Source of the DNA: Vavraia culicis subsp. floridensis
Lineage: Eukaryota > Microsporidia > Pleistophoridae
NCBI RefSeq assembly: GCF_000192795.1
Contig: NW_007360631.1
Location: 1-64,000 of the forward strand
DNA length: 64,000 bases
Direction of reading: 5' to 3'
Part shown: positions 53,230-63,061 of the stretch, one piece after another
Layout: every line of letters begins with the position of its first letter
How positions within the stretch are numbered: position 1 is the stretch's first letter
The notes under the pieces: model-generated
What the model saw: the letters and a program-made list of their open reading frames with translations, nothing else
Database searches by the model: none
What the model was told of the DNA's origin: nothing
Position numbers and translations under genes: made by a program

Positions 53230-54494
53230 CTAGAAATCGAACGATGATATGCAAAAATAACCGCGCCACACCAACGAAGGTGTGACGGGAGGCAGTGAGT
53301 GGTAACAACCGGAAAAGTTCGTTTGGAAGTTTTTGATGTGTAAGAAAATGAATAAATGGCTTTTACAAAAAAGGAGCGTTGATCTTTACAGAACGATTTC
53401 GTATTCACGATACGTGCTTTGAATGGTAAATTGTTCTGTAAGATACGTTCAACTGCCACGAAGGTGCACAATCGCGGCACCATGTCTAAAAGGGACCCTG
53501 TCAAAACAGCGTAGAGCACGCCATTCTCGTACGTACCAATGCTGAAAAATGTCTTTTAATTGTGATACGCTTCTAGGAACGAATGCCATGGAGATATGCA
53601 GTAGCAAGGACCTGTGAAGTGTTGGAATGCAAATTTGTGCAACAACGCTGGGCCTATCTTTGCGGTACCCGTGCATTTGGGTGTAAAAACTTTCTTTTTG
53701 GACGAGAGGATGTCATTTTGCACATCACTAGTTCTTCTGCCATCAGCACCACACTCTTTTATCCATCAAAAGCCGTTTACTTATCTTTCCACACCTGAAC
53801 AACACGATTTTCTTGACTTTCTATGGTCCCTGGTCAAAACGCTCTTTACAAAGATTTTGTTTTCTCTTTGGATAAAAATAAAATGTTCGTTATGTTAAGT
53901 TCGGGTAGATTTGATCCAAATTTGTATTCAAGCACTTTCATTCTCGAGGCACACGTTGTGCACTCAGCGTATACATCCATAAATTCTACAGGATACAACT
54001 GTTGTGCCGACATAACCGGTCTTTAATCAGAGCTCGCTACGGATCTGACTCGGATGGCCGATAGATCTCAGTTTTAGCCAAATATCGTACATAGATGGCA
54101 TGGAACAAGACAAGCACCTGACATACGAACACAACGCTGCCTTGATGAACCATAAACGTACCACCGCTACGTCTTGTCCTCAAAGTTTCTTTTTGAGCAC
54201 CTTGGCACCTCGTCCGTTTTGTAATGCTGCTGTACAAATTTGCCAATCTGATCATGCACTTCTTAAATGCTCGCCTTCCCCTGCTGATCGCTAGTGCGAG
54301 TTTAGACAATGAGCCGGTGGACGTGTTCAAGTTTTCATGTGCACCTTCCTTTTCAATGTTTGAGCGCGCACAGCGCTAAAGGGTCGATACTCTCCTCACC
54401 TTCTTTTCAACACTGATGAGTGCGTTCGTTCTTCTCCTCGCATTACGCCAAGCTCCTCTCCTCACCTTCTTTTCATCAATTAAGAAAAATCCAT
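53230..54494. other. intergenic region
   Basis: No supported gene. A 67-codon ATG frame at 53823-54026 has no supporting signal. Confidence 0.4.
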
Positions 54495-54497
54495 CCC
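54495..54497 (+). promoter_or_regulatory. CCC-type start-proximal signal of the APC1-like gene
   Basis: CCC 10 nt before the ATG at 54508. Confidence 0.4.
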
Positions 54498-54507
54498 TCA
54501 ACAAACA

Positions 54508-57156
54508 ATGCAAATCACCTTCAAGGTCACCAAGAACACGGCACACTCAGACCACCTCAATTTCAGGTTCAGAAGCGACATCAAACGAATCATGCGCTTC
54601 CAGAAGTACATAGCGATACTTTCAGATGATCTCTACCTGTACTCGAGGAAGGAAACGTTCAACATACAAAACGTGGTTTACATTGATGACTCGTTTTTCT
54701 ATACGAGAGAAGGAAAAAAGATTTACAGACTTGCGCACTACTACGGACGGAGAGAAGAGGTGTGCACCAAGGATGAGTGCTGTAGCGGTGAGATGGTGGG
54801 TGCTATGCGCAGTGCGGGTGCTGATGACCTGGTCTACCGCAACAGCACAAGGATGAGCAGCAGCACCGGAAATAGCACAGAGCTCGTGGGAATATACGAC
54901 AATCACCTCATAGTAAAGAAAGGAACACGGGTCTTCTACAAAATGATGGTGTTTGATGGCACGCTTGCCCATCTCTACAAGAAGTACCTGGTGCTGGCCG
55001 GTAACGGCTTTGTTTCGCTCTACGATTTGGAGACACACGATGATAACCGCATCAGCTACCAGGTAAGACATGGTATCAGAACAAGGTCACTGAACCGTGA
55101 CACATTCCTAACAATTGATGATATGCTGGTGTATGGCAGTGTGGTGGTGAGCAGGAAGTATGCACGGGCAGCTGTCAGGGATCTGATGCACGAACTGATA
55201 GCGAATGCAAGGGACAAGGAGACAGCGTACCGGTTCTTGTATCACAGCAATTTTGATCTTGAGGAACTGAACGCAGAGTTTGACAGACATTTCGAGAAGT
55301 GTAGGGGAATGCCGGCAGATGATTTTCGCCAATTGCTTGTGCAGGTGTTCAATTCGGACTTGGAATGTTTTGATAACGGTTTTGTGCAGTACGTCGAGGA
55401 ACAGGGAATAAACCTGAAGAGAATTACAGAAAAGGTTATTTTGGAAAGGGGCGTGAAACACGTACTTGATGAGATTTTCCTGGTTATGGCGTTCTTTAAG
55501 GTAACGAATGATGATTTTTTCTTTAACTTGATGAGGCTCAGATTTTTGTACGACAGCGGTGCGGATGATTCGATCCACGGAAATGTGCGAGCTGAGCGTT
55601 TACACGCTACGGACACTGTGCTGGCAGGTGCCTCGATCCACGGAAATGTGCGAGCTGAGCGTTTACACGCTACGGACACTGTGCTGGCAGGTGCCTCGAT
55701 TCACGGAAATGCTAACACTGCGGTAAAAATCATGGACATTCGGTACGAGCGGCTGTTCTTCTACGACAAATCTGTGAACATCAACAAAATGGTGAAGAAG
55801 CACAGAGTTCAGAAAGACGTGGAATGCATCAAAAAAATTCTGTACGAGAGTAAAATACGCTTTGATGCCGATGACTTCGAAGGAAAGCGCAGGGATGCCC
55901 AAAACATAAGGAAACATGCTGCGCTGGGCGATGCTTTGGTCTACTTTCTAAGCAAAAAGATGGGAAAGAAGAGGCTCAGTGACAAGTTGATGAACAGAAA
56001 CATCACCAAATTGAATGACGTGCGCACGCTTCTCTCGAAGAAGACGTATCCCCTCCTGTCCGTCCTTTTTGCCGACCATGTCACGAAGATTAGGGAGAAG
56101 TCGCAGAGAAGGGGGCCATACAGCAACGAAAGGAGGAAATTCTACGATTTCTATTACCGTCTGGTGCACACGATCAAGTACAGCGAGACGATCTGCACAT
56201 ACACACCGATGAATGATCCTTTTCTTGAGTTGGTGCTCAACGGCTTTTTGTTCATGAACACGGACAAGCAGTGGGTGAAGAGAAAGCTGTTCCGGAAGGA
56301 GGAGTGCAAACCAGAGGAGATTTTCATGTCGGAGGTCCTGAGGAACTGCATCGATTTTGAGGAAATCGATGTGAACGGGCTGTTCACCGTCAAAGACAAC
56401 CAAAGTAACGGCTACTACTACCGGGTGGCGGGGAGGCTGTTCTATATCTGCCTGTGGTTCGTGAATTACTGCGACAGGATCAACAAGAAAACGTTTGAGA
56501 GAACGAGCAGCGCACTCACCGACGAGGAGGAGAGAGAAATGGTCAAGGACAAGAAGCGCAAAGAGATCACGCAAAGCTTGCTCGGTTTCTGTTTGGAGAT
56601 GGAAGAGAAAATGCACAGGAAGAAGAGCTTCAGGGTTGTCTTTGATTACGCTCTGATCGTGCTGTGTGTCATCAATTCAGGTACGTGTGATCTTGACGTG
56701 CTGCGCATCGTAAGACGGAAGATCCTTGAGACCAAGGATGCGAAGTTCCTGACCAACAGAACGTCGTTCTATGTGTGCTGTGATGAGGGCTGCTACGTAA
56801 CGGGCTGCCTCGATTACGGCCGCATCCTGAAGTACAAGATGTGTCTTGGTGTTCTCTGTTCCGGGCTGGGCCATTACAAATTAAAAGAGCGGATGAGCAC
56901 CGTGAAGTACCTGATAATAGCGTTTTATCCGGTATGGCCGGTCGCAATGGATGATCACAAGGATTACACAGAGTGCCGGTACGTGATATTCAATGCGCTT
57001 GAGAAGAAGCCGATGATGTTTACGTACCGGGTGTTGTACGGCGATGAGTACGACAAGAAGTATCGGTTGGACATTCTGAGCGATTACTGCGAGAAGAATG
57101 ATGAGTGTACGGAGAAGTGGGAGCACCTGGTAGAGTTGATGTTGGAGATGAGATGA
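54508..57156 (+). CDS. APC1: APC1-like subunit of the anaphase-promoting complex
   Basis: APC1 is the scaffold of the anaphase-promoting complex, the ubiquitin ligase that triggers sister separation and mitotic exit. The 882-residue product has a beta-rich N-terminal third compatible with the APC1 propeller (YIAILSDDLYLYSR, LVLAGNGFVSLYDLE) and a helical C-terminal part. The best match is near residues 790-850: YGRILKYKMCLGVLCSGLGH, then YKL, YLIIAFYPVWP and DDHKDYTECRY, which follow the APC1 C-terminal PC-repeat and post-PC pattern. It is about half the length of human APC1. It carries a 21-residue tandem duplication at about 355-396. The call rests mostly on the C-terminal pattern. Confidence 0.6.
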   Translation: MQITFKVTKNTAHSDHLNFRFRSDIKRIMRFQKYIAILSDDLYLYSRKETFNIQNVVYIDDSFFYTREGKKIYRLAHYYGRREEVCTKDECCSGEMVGAMRSAGADDLVYRNSTRMSSSTGNSTELVGIYDNHLIVKKGTRVFYKMMVFDGTLAHLYKKYLVLAGNGFVSLYDLETHDDNRISYQVRHGIRTRSLNRDTFLTIDDMLVYGSVVVSRKYARAAVRDLMHELIANARDKETAYRFLYHSNFDLEELNAEFDRHFEKCRGMPADDFRQLLVQVFNSDLECFDNGFVQYVEEQGINLKRITEKVILERGVKHVLDEIFLVMAFFKVTNDDFFFNLMRLRFLYDSGADDSIHGNVRAERLHATDTVLAGASIHGNVRAERLHATDTVLAGASIHGNANTAVKIMDIRYERLFFYDKSVNINKMVKKHRVQKDVECIKKILYESKIRFDADDFEGKRRDAQNIRKHAALGDALVYFLSKKMGKKRLSDKLMNRNITKLNDVRTLLSKKTYPLLSVLFADHVTKIREKSQRRGPYSNERRKFYDFYYRLVHTIKYSETICTYTPMNDPFLELVLNGFLFMNTDKQWVKRKLFRKEECKPEEIFMSEVLRNCIDFEEIDVNGLFTVKDNQSNGYYYRVAGRLFYICLWFVNYCDRINKKTFERTSSALTDEEEREMVKDKKRKEITQSLLGFCLEMEEKMHRKKSFRVVFDYALIVLCVINSGTCDLDVLRIVRRKILETKDAKFLTNRTSFYVCCDEGCYVTGCLDYGRILKYKMCLGVLCSGLGHYKLKERMSTVKYLIIAFYPVWPVAMDDHKDYTECRYVIFNALEKKPMMFTYRVLYGDEYDKKYRLDILSDYCEKNDECTEKWEHLVELMLEMR
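55570..55704 (+). repeat. 63-nt coding tandem repeat in APC1-like gene
   Basis: Two near-identical units (55570-55632, 55633-55695) and the start of a third encode SIHGNVRAERLHATDTVLAG-type repeats. Confidence 0.92.
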
Positions 57157-57224
57157 TCATGGGATGGGCAGCAGATCCTGAGGTGCTTATCGAGATGAGA
57201 TGACCATGGGATGGGCAGCAGATC
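57145..57224 (+). repeat. tandem duplication over the APC1-like stop codon
   Basis: 57145-57177 and 57192-57224 match at all but one of 33 positions (GAGATGAGATGAYCATGGGA...). The first copy contains the stop, so the 3' end was duplicated into the spacer. Confidence 0.85.
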
Positions 57225-59075
57225 TGATATCAAAGATAGGCAGCTGCTAGGGTAACGGTTATCGCAGCGAATTACACAATTGTGATCGGCACGGCGAGTA
57301 CAAGGACGTGTACGCACGAACAGCTCCCCTGTACACAGGGATGGCCCAAAGAGAAGATTGAAATGCGCAGTTTTTTCATCAGAACAGGTGCATGCATCAT
57401 TGTCCCTACCGCAAAGCTTGTTTGCATGTTTTGATTTGTTCGTACACCGCTTGGTTTTAAAAACGATGATTTGTTACCACCGTTCGTATTTTTTTATCGG
57501 CATCATTTTGTGAGCTGGCAGCACGTATTCTGCACGGTATGCGTGGGAACATGAAACGCTGTTTTTATGGAAATTAAAGCCTTGCAGTTCGAATGAATCG
57601 TGCAGCACCAATCAGAAAGTAATTGAGGACAGGATGTGAAGCAGCAGATCTGAGCGGTTAAACGGTATGGTACTGTGGGCTGTGCGTGCGTATTTTATGC
57701 ATTTATTGTGATTATTGCTTGTTTCAGTTTTACTGGTCTGTGCCACGATGAGATGTTAATCCTGTCAGCATGGGATGGCGCAAACGAACGTGCTTATGCT
57801 GCCACGGGTGTTTGGTATGCGGTGCGTGATCGTTTTTGTTTCTGTTATGGCACCTGCCTTTGCTCACGATCCTTCGTTTCAGGAGAAGCAAAGGATATTT
57901 TATAAAATTTACCGGTCAAACGACTGCACCTGCCAGCCGAATCGATAGACTTTGTCCGCTACTTTCAAAATGCGCCGTGTACGATGGCAATTTCGTATTT
58001 GTGCATCAGGAACGGCGTAGCATTTGGTTTCCGGTCGGCTTCGTACCATGCGTAGGATGTAAAACGATTTGGTGTAAGACGTGAGCGGGGTGGTTCGTTT
58101 GTCGCCGTACGTGCCAGGTAGTGTACTTGGTTGCGGTAACGGCACGCCAGGTTAGGTGTAGAGTGCGTATAACTCATGTCTGAGATTTTTACACGTTGAC
58201 ATTTAAGAAATGAGAAAGCGTTCAGAATGCCGTTTTATCGAGAAGAAGGTTTCGCTTGGTGACCAGGAATGCAGGGCTGTCCATGTTTAAAATACGTAAA
58301 TCGTTAACACGTTTTACCCTGGCAGCCGCTACGAATTATCTCCAATCGTGAGCATCTCACGATTAGTACATGATAAGCGTATTTTCATGGAAAATTACGG
58401 AGCTACGGCAATTCCAATTTTTAGCAACAGCGAGTGTGTTGTATAGGTGTTGCTTGGAGGCATGTAAATGTGCTTTAATAGAAAATTGGTAGTTTAGCCG
58501 CTGATCTACCGAAAAACTGCTCTCGCAGCGCATCGCTCTGTAGTGCTCACAAATCGTTCAAGTGCCGTTTACCAACCACAATCGAATCGCCTGTGTCATT
58601 TCAACCAACTCGTTCCGTTCTTTGCAGGACCCGCTCTAAACACCCACCGAATAATACGATCCGTTCTTATGCATAGAACCGTCTATCGTGGCCGGTAACA
58701 CGGCGGCTTTCTGTGCACCCATGCATGGCACGCCCTACCAATAAACACACGTGCTGCTGAGAAGGCACTTAAATAAAAGTACGATTTCCAAAAATTGAAC
58801 TGATCACTAAAAAGTGCTCTACGTAAGAAAGTTTGATTCCATTGAAAATGTACGATCTACTCGTCACAAGGGTTCAACCCTTAAAAAGTAAAACAAAAAT
58901 AATTTAACAAATTAGCATTGCTGTGGGTGTGCACGGCTGTTCCCATCTCTTCATTTCCTTTATGACACAAATTGCTCATTAGTCCACTCTTCATCATGTG
59001 ATATAGGTGACATCATAGACAATCACAATCAGACACAAATATTGAACTTAACAACCAAGCATTACTCGCCAGCAC
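57225..59075. other. intergenic region
   Basis: No supported gene. A signal-peptide-like frame at 57675-57905 opens at GTG only. Confidence 0.45.
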
Positions 59076-61633
59076 ATGACAGTTCCACACCAATCTGATT
59101 GGTTTGTTTCGTTTTTCTCACATGTTATCGCTCTAAAAGGTGGAAATGCGCGGTTGGGCATGCGGGAGAGCATTGGAAAAAAAGTTGAAGAAAAAAAGGA
59201 TGAGCGTGTGTGTGGGGTGATCTGTGCAGATGAACAGATTGTTGGAGAGAAAACGGGTGAAAGGGATGTGCTCGCCTGCGATAGCATTCGGTGTGTGGGA
59301 TGGGGTGGCTTAGATGGGAACTTCTTTGGCAAAAGGGTGGGTAATGAGCCGGGAGAGCCAAAAGAGAATGATTCTGTGGTTGAGGTACCGCCAAAAATAC
59401 TTGAAAGACAGTGCACCAGCGTAGCACACGATGTATTGAACAGGAACATCGAAAAGCCCACAACACAGCTTGAGATCATGCTAGACAGTGAGTATGACAC
59501 GCAGAAAAACGATGAAAAGTGCGTGCATGATCGAGAGAATGCACACCTGGAACTAAAAAATGAACGGGAGTACCGGAAGTATCTCAGTCTCTTGGGTGAA
59601 CAGGAGAATGCACACCTGGAACTAAAAAATGAACGGGAGTACCGGAAGTATCTCAGTCTCTTGGGTGAACAGGAGAATGCACACCTGGAACTAAAAAATG
59701 AACGGGAGTACCGGAAGTATCTCAGTCTCTTGGGTGAACAGGAGAANNNNNNNNNNNNNNNNNNNNCTAAAAAAATGAACGGGAAGTACCCGGAAGTAAT
59801 CTCAGTCTCTTGGGTGAACAGGAGAATGCACACCTGGAACTAAAAAATGAACGGGAGTACCGGAAGTATCTCAGTCTCTTGGGTGAACAGGAGAATGCAC
59901 ACCTGGAACTAAAAAATGAACGGGAGTACCGGAAGTATCTCAGTCTCTTGGGTGAACAGGAGAATGCACCGATGGATAGAGACTATCGCTGTTTTGATTT
60001 AGCATGCATGCAACGAACGAACGAGTTCGACTTGACAATCTGCAAAAACGGAGAAATAAAGAGAACCAAAAAGAAGAATTGTTCTTTATATTTCGGTGAG
60101 GATGCCGGTTCGTTTCCTGTACACGGTTTTTCGCGCGTGTATTCGAGTACTTCCCAGTCTTCTGATCAAAAAAACGAGGCGCATGCCTTTCCAGAAAGCG
60201 AAGCGATTTTGGATCAAAGGCCTTTTCATCATAAAATGCAAAAAACTGATTGCGAGTGGCAGCCGCACTTTCACGATGATGCAGGTGCAATAGATCATGG
60301 TGTCCGTGCAAATTACAACGGTGCAAACACGGCGAATCAGCAAAAATGTCTTACACCTGGCGGTCCACAATCGATTGGCAGTCGGTGCAGGTCTGCAACC
60401 GCTGAGTTCTTGGTCCATAGTCTCAGTAACGATATTCGTGTTATGAATTTCTGTGCACAGGGCAGCAGAATAGCCGTGACATTTTGGAGTGTGGGAAAAG
60501 CCATCGATTTTTACAGGCAATACAGTACCGTTCACAGGCTGAGGTTCGTTTCTCTGCGGAGAAATTTCAATTTTTTGTTCTATGACGATCAAATATGGAA
60601 GACCATGAAACGAGCTGAACGCGAGAACAATTTTAGATTTAATACGAATGGCGACATACATTCCTCGTGGGCCGAAGAATGTCCATCCGTTCGTCAAGAA
60701 AAGTTTTCTCTTGATTCGTACGAACAGGGACGGGCAGCTCACAGTATAGAAATAAACAAGGCAAAAAATATGTCGGTGATGGATTGCCATTATAACGGTG
60801 GAAAAGAACGAGATTCAAGCGCATCAGAGGTACTTTATAGGGTTGGTAGGACGGGTAACAACGGTGATAAGTTTTGTGACAGTGCTGATCGTATGTCCGT
60901 GTCCTGCGTTAGATGTGAGGCAACAAAACCTAGTAATGCAGCTGAAAATGGTTTTGGTAGGTACTTCAACACCATTCAGAACTTTTCTGCCCATGGTGAT
61001 GGAACAAACAGCGGTTCGCAATTCATCGGATCAGCAATTCCGGCCCACCATTTCGAAGAGCGAGTCAGGTACTTTTCTTCGCTGTACAACAATTACACTT
61101 TGACCGACATTAAGAAGTTCCGATGCATGAGCAGAAGGGACCAGCAGGCCATTTTCATTTCGGAGTGCAAGAAAATCGCAGTAGGTATGCACACCAACAT
61201 CACGGCACAGGAAATGATACGAGGTATGAGAGCGGATCAGATCACCAGGTTAATACGGGTGCTTGGCGAAGACATGGCATACATCTGTTCGACTAAATAT
61301 GGTGCGTACAGCGTGCAGGCACTGCTGAACGTGAAGAAATTAACAAAGGAGAGCAAACAAAACATCATTGCATCGTTGGAACGGAATGCTTTGAACCTGT
61401 TTCTTCATCCTATCGGTAATTACACGGTGCAAAAAACGATTGATTATGATCCTGAGTTCCTCAAAAATTTTATTGCTCGGAATATGAGCACGATTTTAGG
61501 TGATCACCTGGGCGTGAAGGTGTATAAGAAGTGCATTGCCCGACTTAACATGAGTAAGGAGTGGATTAGCGAGCAGGAAAGTAGAATAGACGTGGCAATG
61601 AGGCAAAGACAGCAGGACAAGCCTAATAAATAA
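59076..61633 (+). CDS. PUF-family RNA-binding protein (Jsn1/Puf2-like) with N-terminal repeats
   Basis: PUF proteins bind 3' UTRs and repress or localise mRNAs. The C-terminal 150 residues hold several PUF repeats (CSTKYGAYSVQALLN, HPIGNYTVQKTID, LGVKVYKKCI). Before them lies a region resembling the RRM of yeast Jsn1/Puf2 (SRIAVTFWSVGKAIDFYRQY). The N-terminal part is an array of a 23-residue acidic/basic repeat (ENAHLELKNEREYRKYLSLL...), at least five copies, interrupted by 20 N. Frames on the two sides differ because of the nominal gap and indels in the copy right after it, so this is one gene. Start is ATG 59076, or ATG 59160, which has GGG directly before it and a TAAAAGG tract 26 nt upstream. 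Confidence 0.75.
59535..59959 (+). repeat. 69-nt coding tandem repeat across an assembly gap
   Basis: Three exact units at 59535-59741, a gap, a copy with extra bases (59767-59821), then two exact units at 59822-59959. Copy number in the genome is unknown. Confidence 0.95.
59747..59766. other. assembly gap (20 N)
   Basis: Run of N inside the 69-nt repeat. Confidence 0.98.
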
Positions 61634-61667
61634 TATAGATTGTACTTTTAGAACAGGCGTTAACCTC

Positions 61668-61890
61668 TTTCATCTCATAGATGAGCGTTTCTTGCCAAGC
61701 CACAGGATTTGCACGTCCTTTCATCTCATAGATGAGCGTTTCTTGCCAAGCCGCAGGATTTGCACGTCCTTTCATCTCATGGATGAGCGTTTCTTGCCAA
61801 GCCGCAGGATTTACACCTCCTTTCATCTCATGGATGAGCGTTTCTTGCCAAGCCACAGGATTTGCACGTCCTTTCATCTCATGGATAACT
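61668..61890. repeat. 51-nt minisatellite downstream of the PUF gene
   Basis: Four full units and part of a fifth (starts 61668, 61719, 61770, 61821, 61872), each beginning TTTCATCTCAT. Because 51 is a multiple of three, frames stay open on both strands. The minus-strand frame would encode 17-residue repeats (HEMKGRANPVAWQET) but has no leading ATG. Confidence 0.9.
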
Positions 61891-63047
61891 GGCAAGCGAT
61901 AAATTTATTTCATTGCAGCCCACTCAGCGTGATGCATCACAGTTTACAACCATGTTCGTAGCATCTTCAAAACCAAGCGACTGATTCATTCAATGCTGTC
62001 CGATTGTGTAAATAAAACTAATTTAGTTTAAACCGCCACATAAGGACCAAAAATTCTGCACGTACTACCGCTTCTGTTTTGGATACCTACCCAATTTACT
62101 TACCGCACCGGATACACCTCAAGTCATGGCTAAGTCATCCGATCAAACGCAACAAATCCCTTCATTAGTGCAAGGTTTTGATTTGCAATAGCCATCCCGT
62201 CCGTAAATCCGTTTTGCTCTGTCACAGAAAAGCTGGTGCTGTTCAAAATACGGGAGTAACCAATCAATAGCGAATTTCCTGCAATAGCAAACGGTCCATG
62301 TCCAAAAAGACATCCACCAGACTGCCACAGACATGCGCTCGATGGATCAAAAACACCTGGTAAACGATATACCGTCCAAATATAGAACACGTACTAACGT
62401 ACATCAGATACCTTCCTTGTTAAAAAGCATGTTTATTTACTTCTATACCACTTTCACAATATGCCCTTCTCTAAACGCACCTCTCTGCCATAGTTTTACG
62501 ATCGTGTCAGCTCAATTCTAACGTTCGTCATGGACCGCTTTGTTACATAGCAAGGATAATTTGTTTCGTGCTGCTACGAGAGGTGATGAATTTAGTAATG
62601 CTATCCACGATGACCTGAAAATATAACAATTTACTGCACCATTTTCATGAGAATGTCTTGCAGTGCCTTCTCTGTTCCTATCACTCTGTGATCGCAAAAA
62701 TGCTTTGCTGCTGGTGTGCAGCCTTTGAACAGGTTCTTCTCGATGGTGCAGCGTGTGTTTGAACTGTGGTTGCTTGGACAAGAGTCAGGTAACGCGAGCA
62801 GCAGTTGTCTCTTGCAAGCTTTGAAGGGTGTGCGCGCCCTAAATGCAATATAAAACCTGTTTTACCCTGTAGAACGGTTTAATACCACAACGTGAACGTA
62901 GATGGTGCTAGGAAACACGTTCTAGTGCAGCACATGACCGCAATTAACCTCACATTTAGGAATGACTCGCTCTTAGTTCGACTTGCCGGTACCAACACCG
63001 TTAATCGTTCGATACGGCTCGGCGGAAAACTCAAATATTTTCGAGGA
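61891..63047. other. intergenic region
   Basis: No supported gene. Confidence 0.45.
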
Positions 63048-63050
63048 CCC
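63048..63050 (+). promoter_or_regulatory. CCC-type start-proximal signal of the primase gene
   Basis: CCC 11 nt before the ATG at 63062. Confidence 0.35.
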
Positions 63051-63061
63051 TCCAAAGCACC

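Noticed and set aside
57675..57905. signal-peptide-like 76-codon ORF
   Set aside because: Opens at GTG; the nearby ATG is in another frame and stops after a few codons.
61623..61895. 90-codon minus-strand ORF of 17-residue repeats
   Set aside because: Explained by the 51-nt minisatellite; opens at TTG and overlaps the PUF stop.
62130..62390. 86-codon minus-strand ORF
   Set aside because: GTG opening, no signal, no recognisable features.
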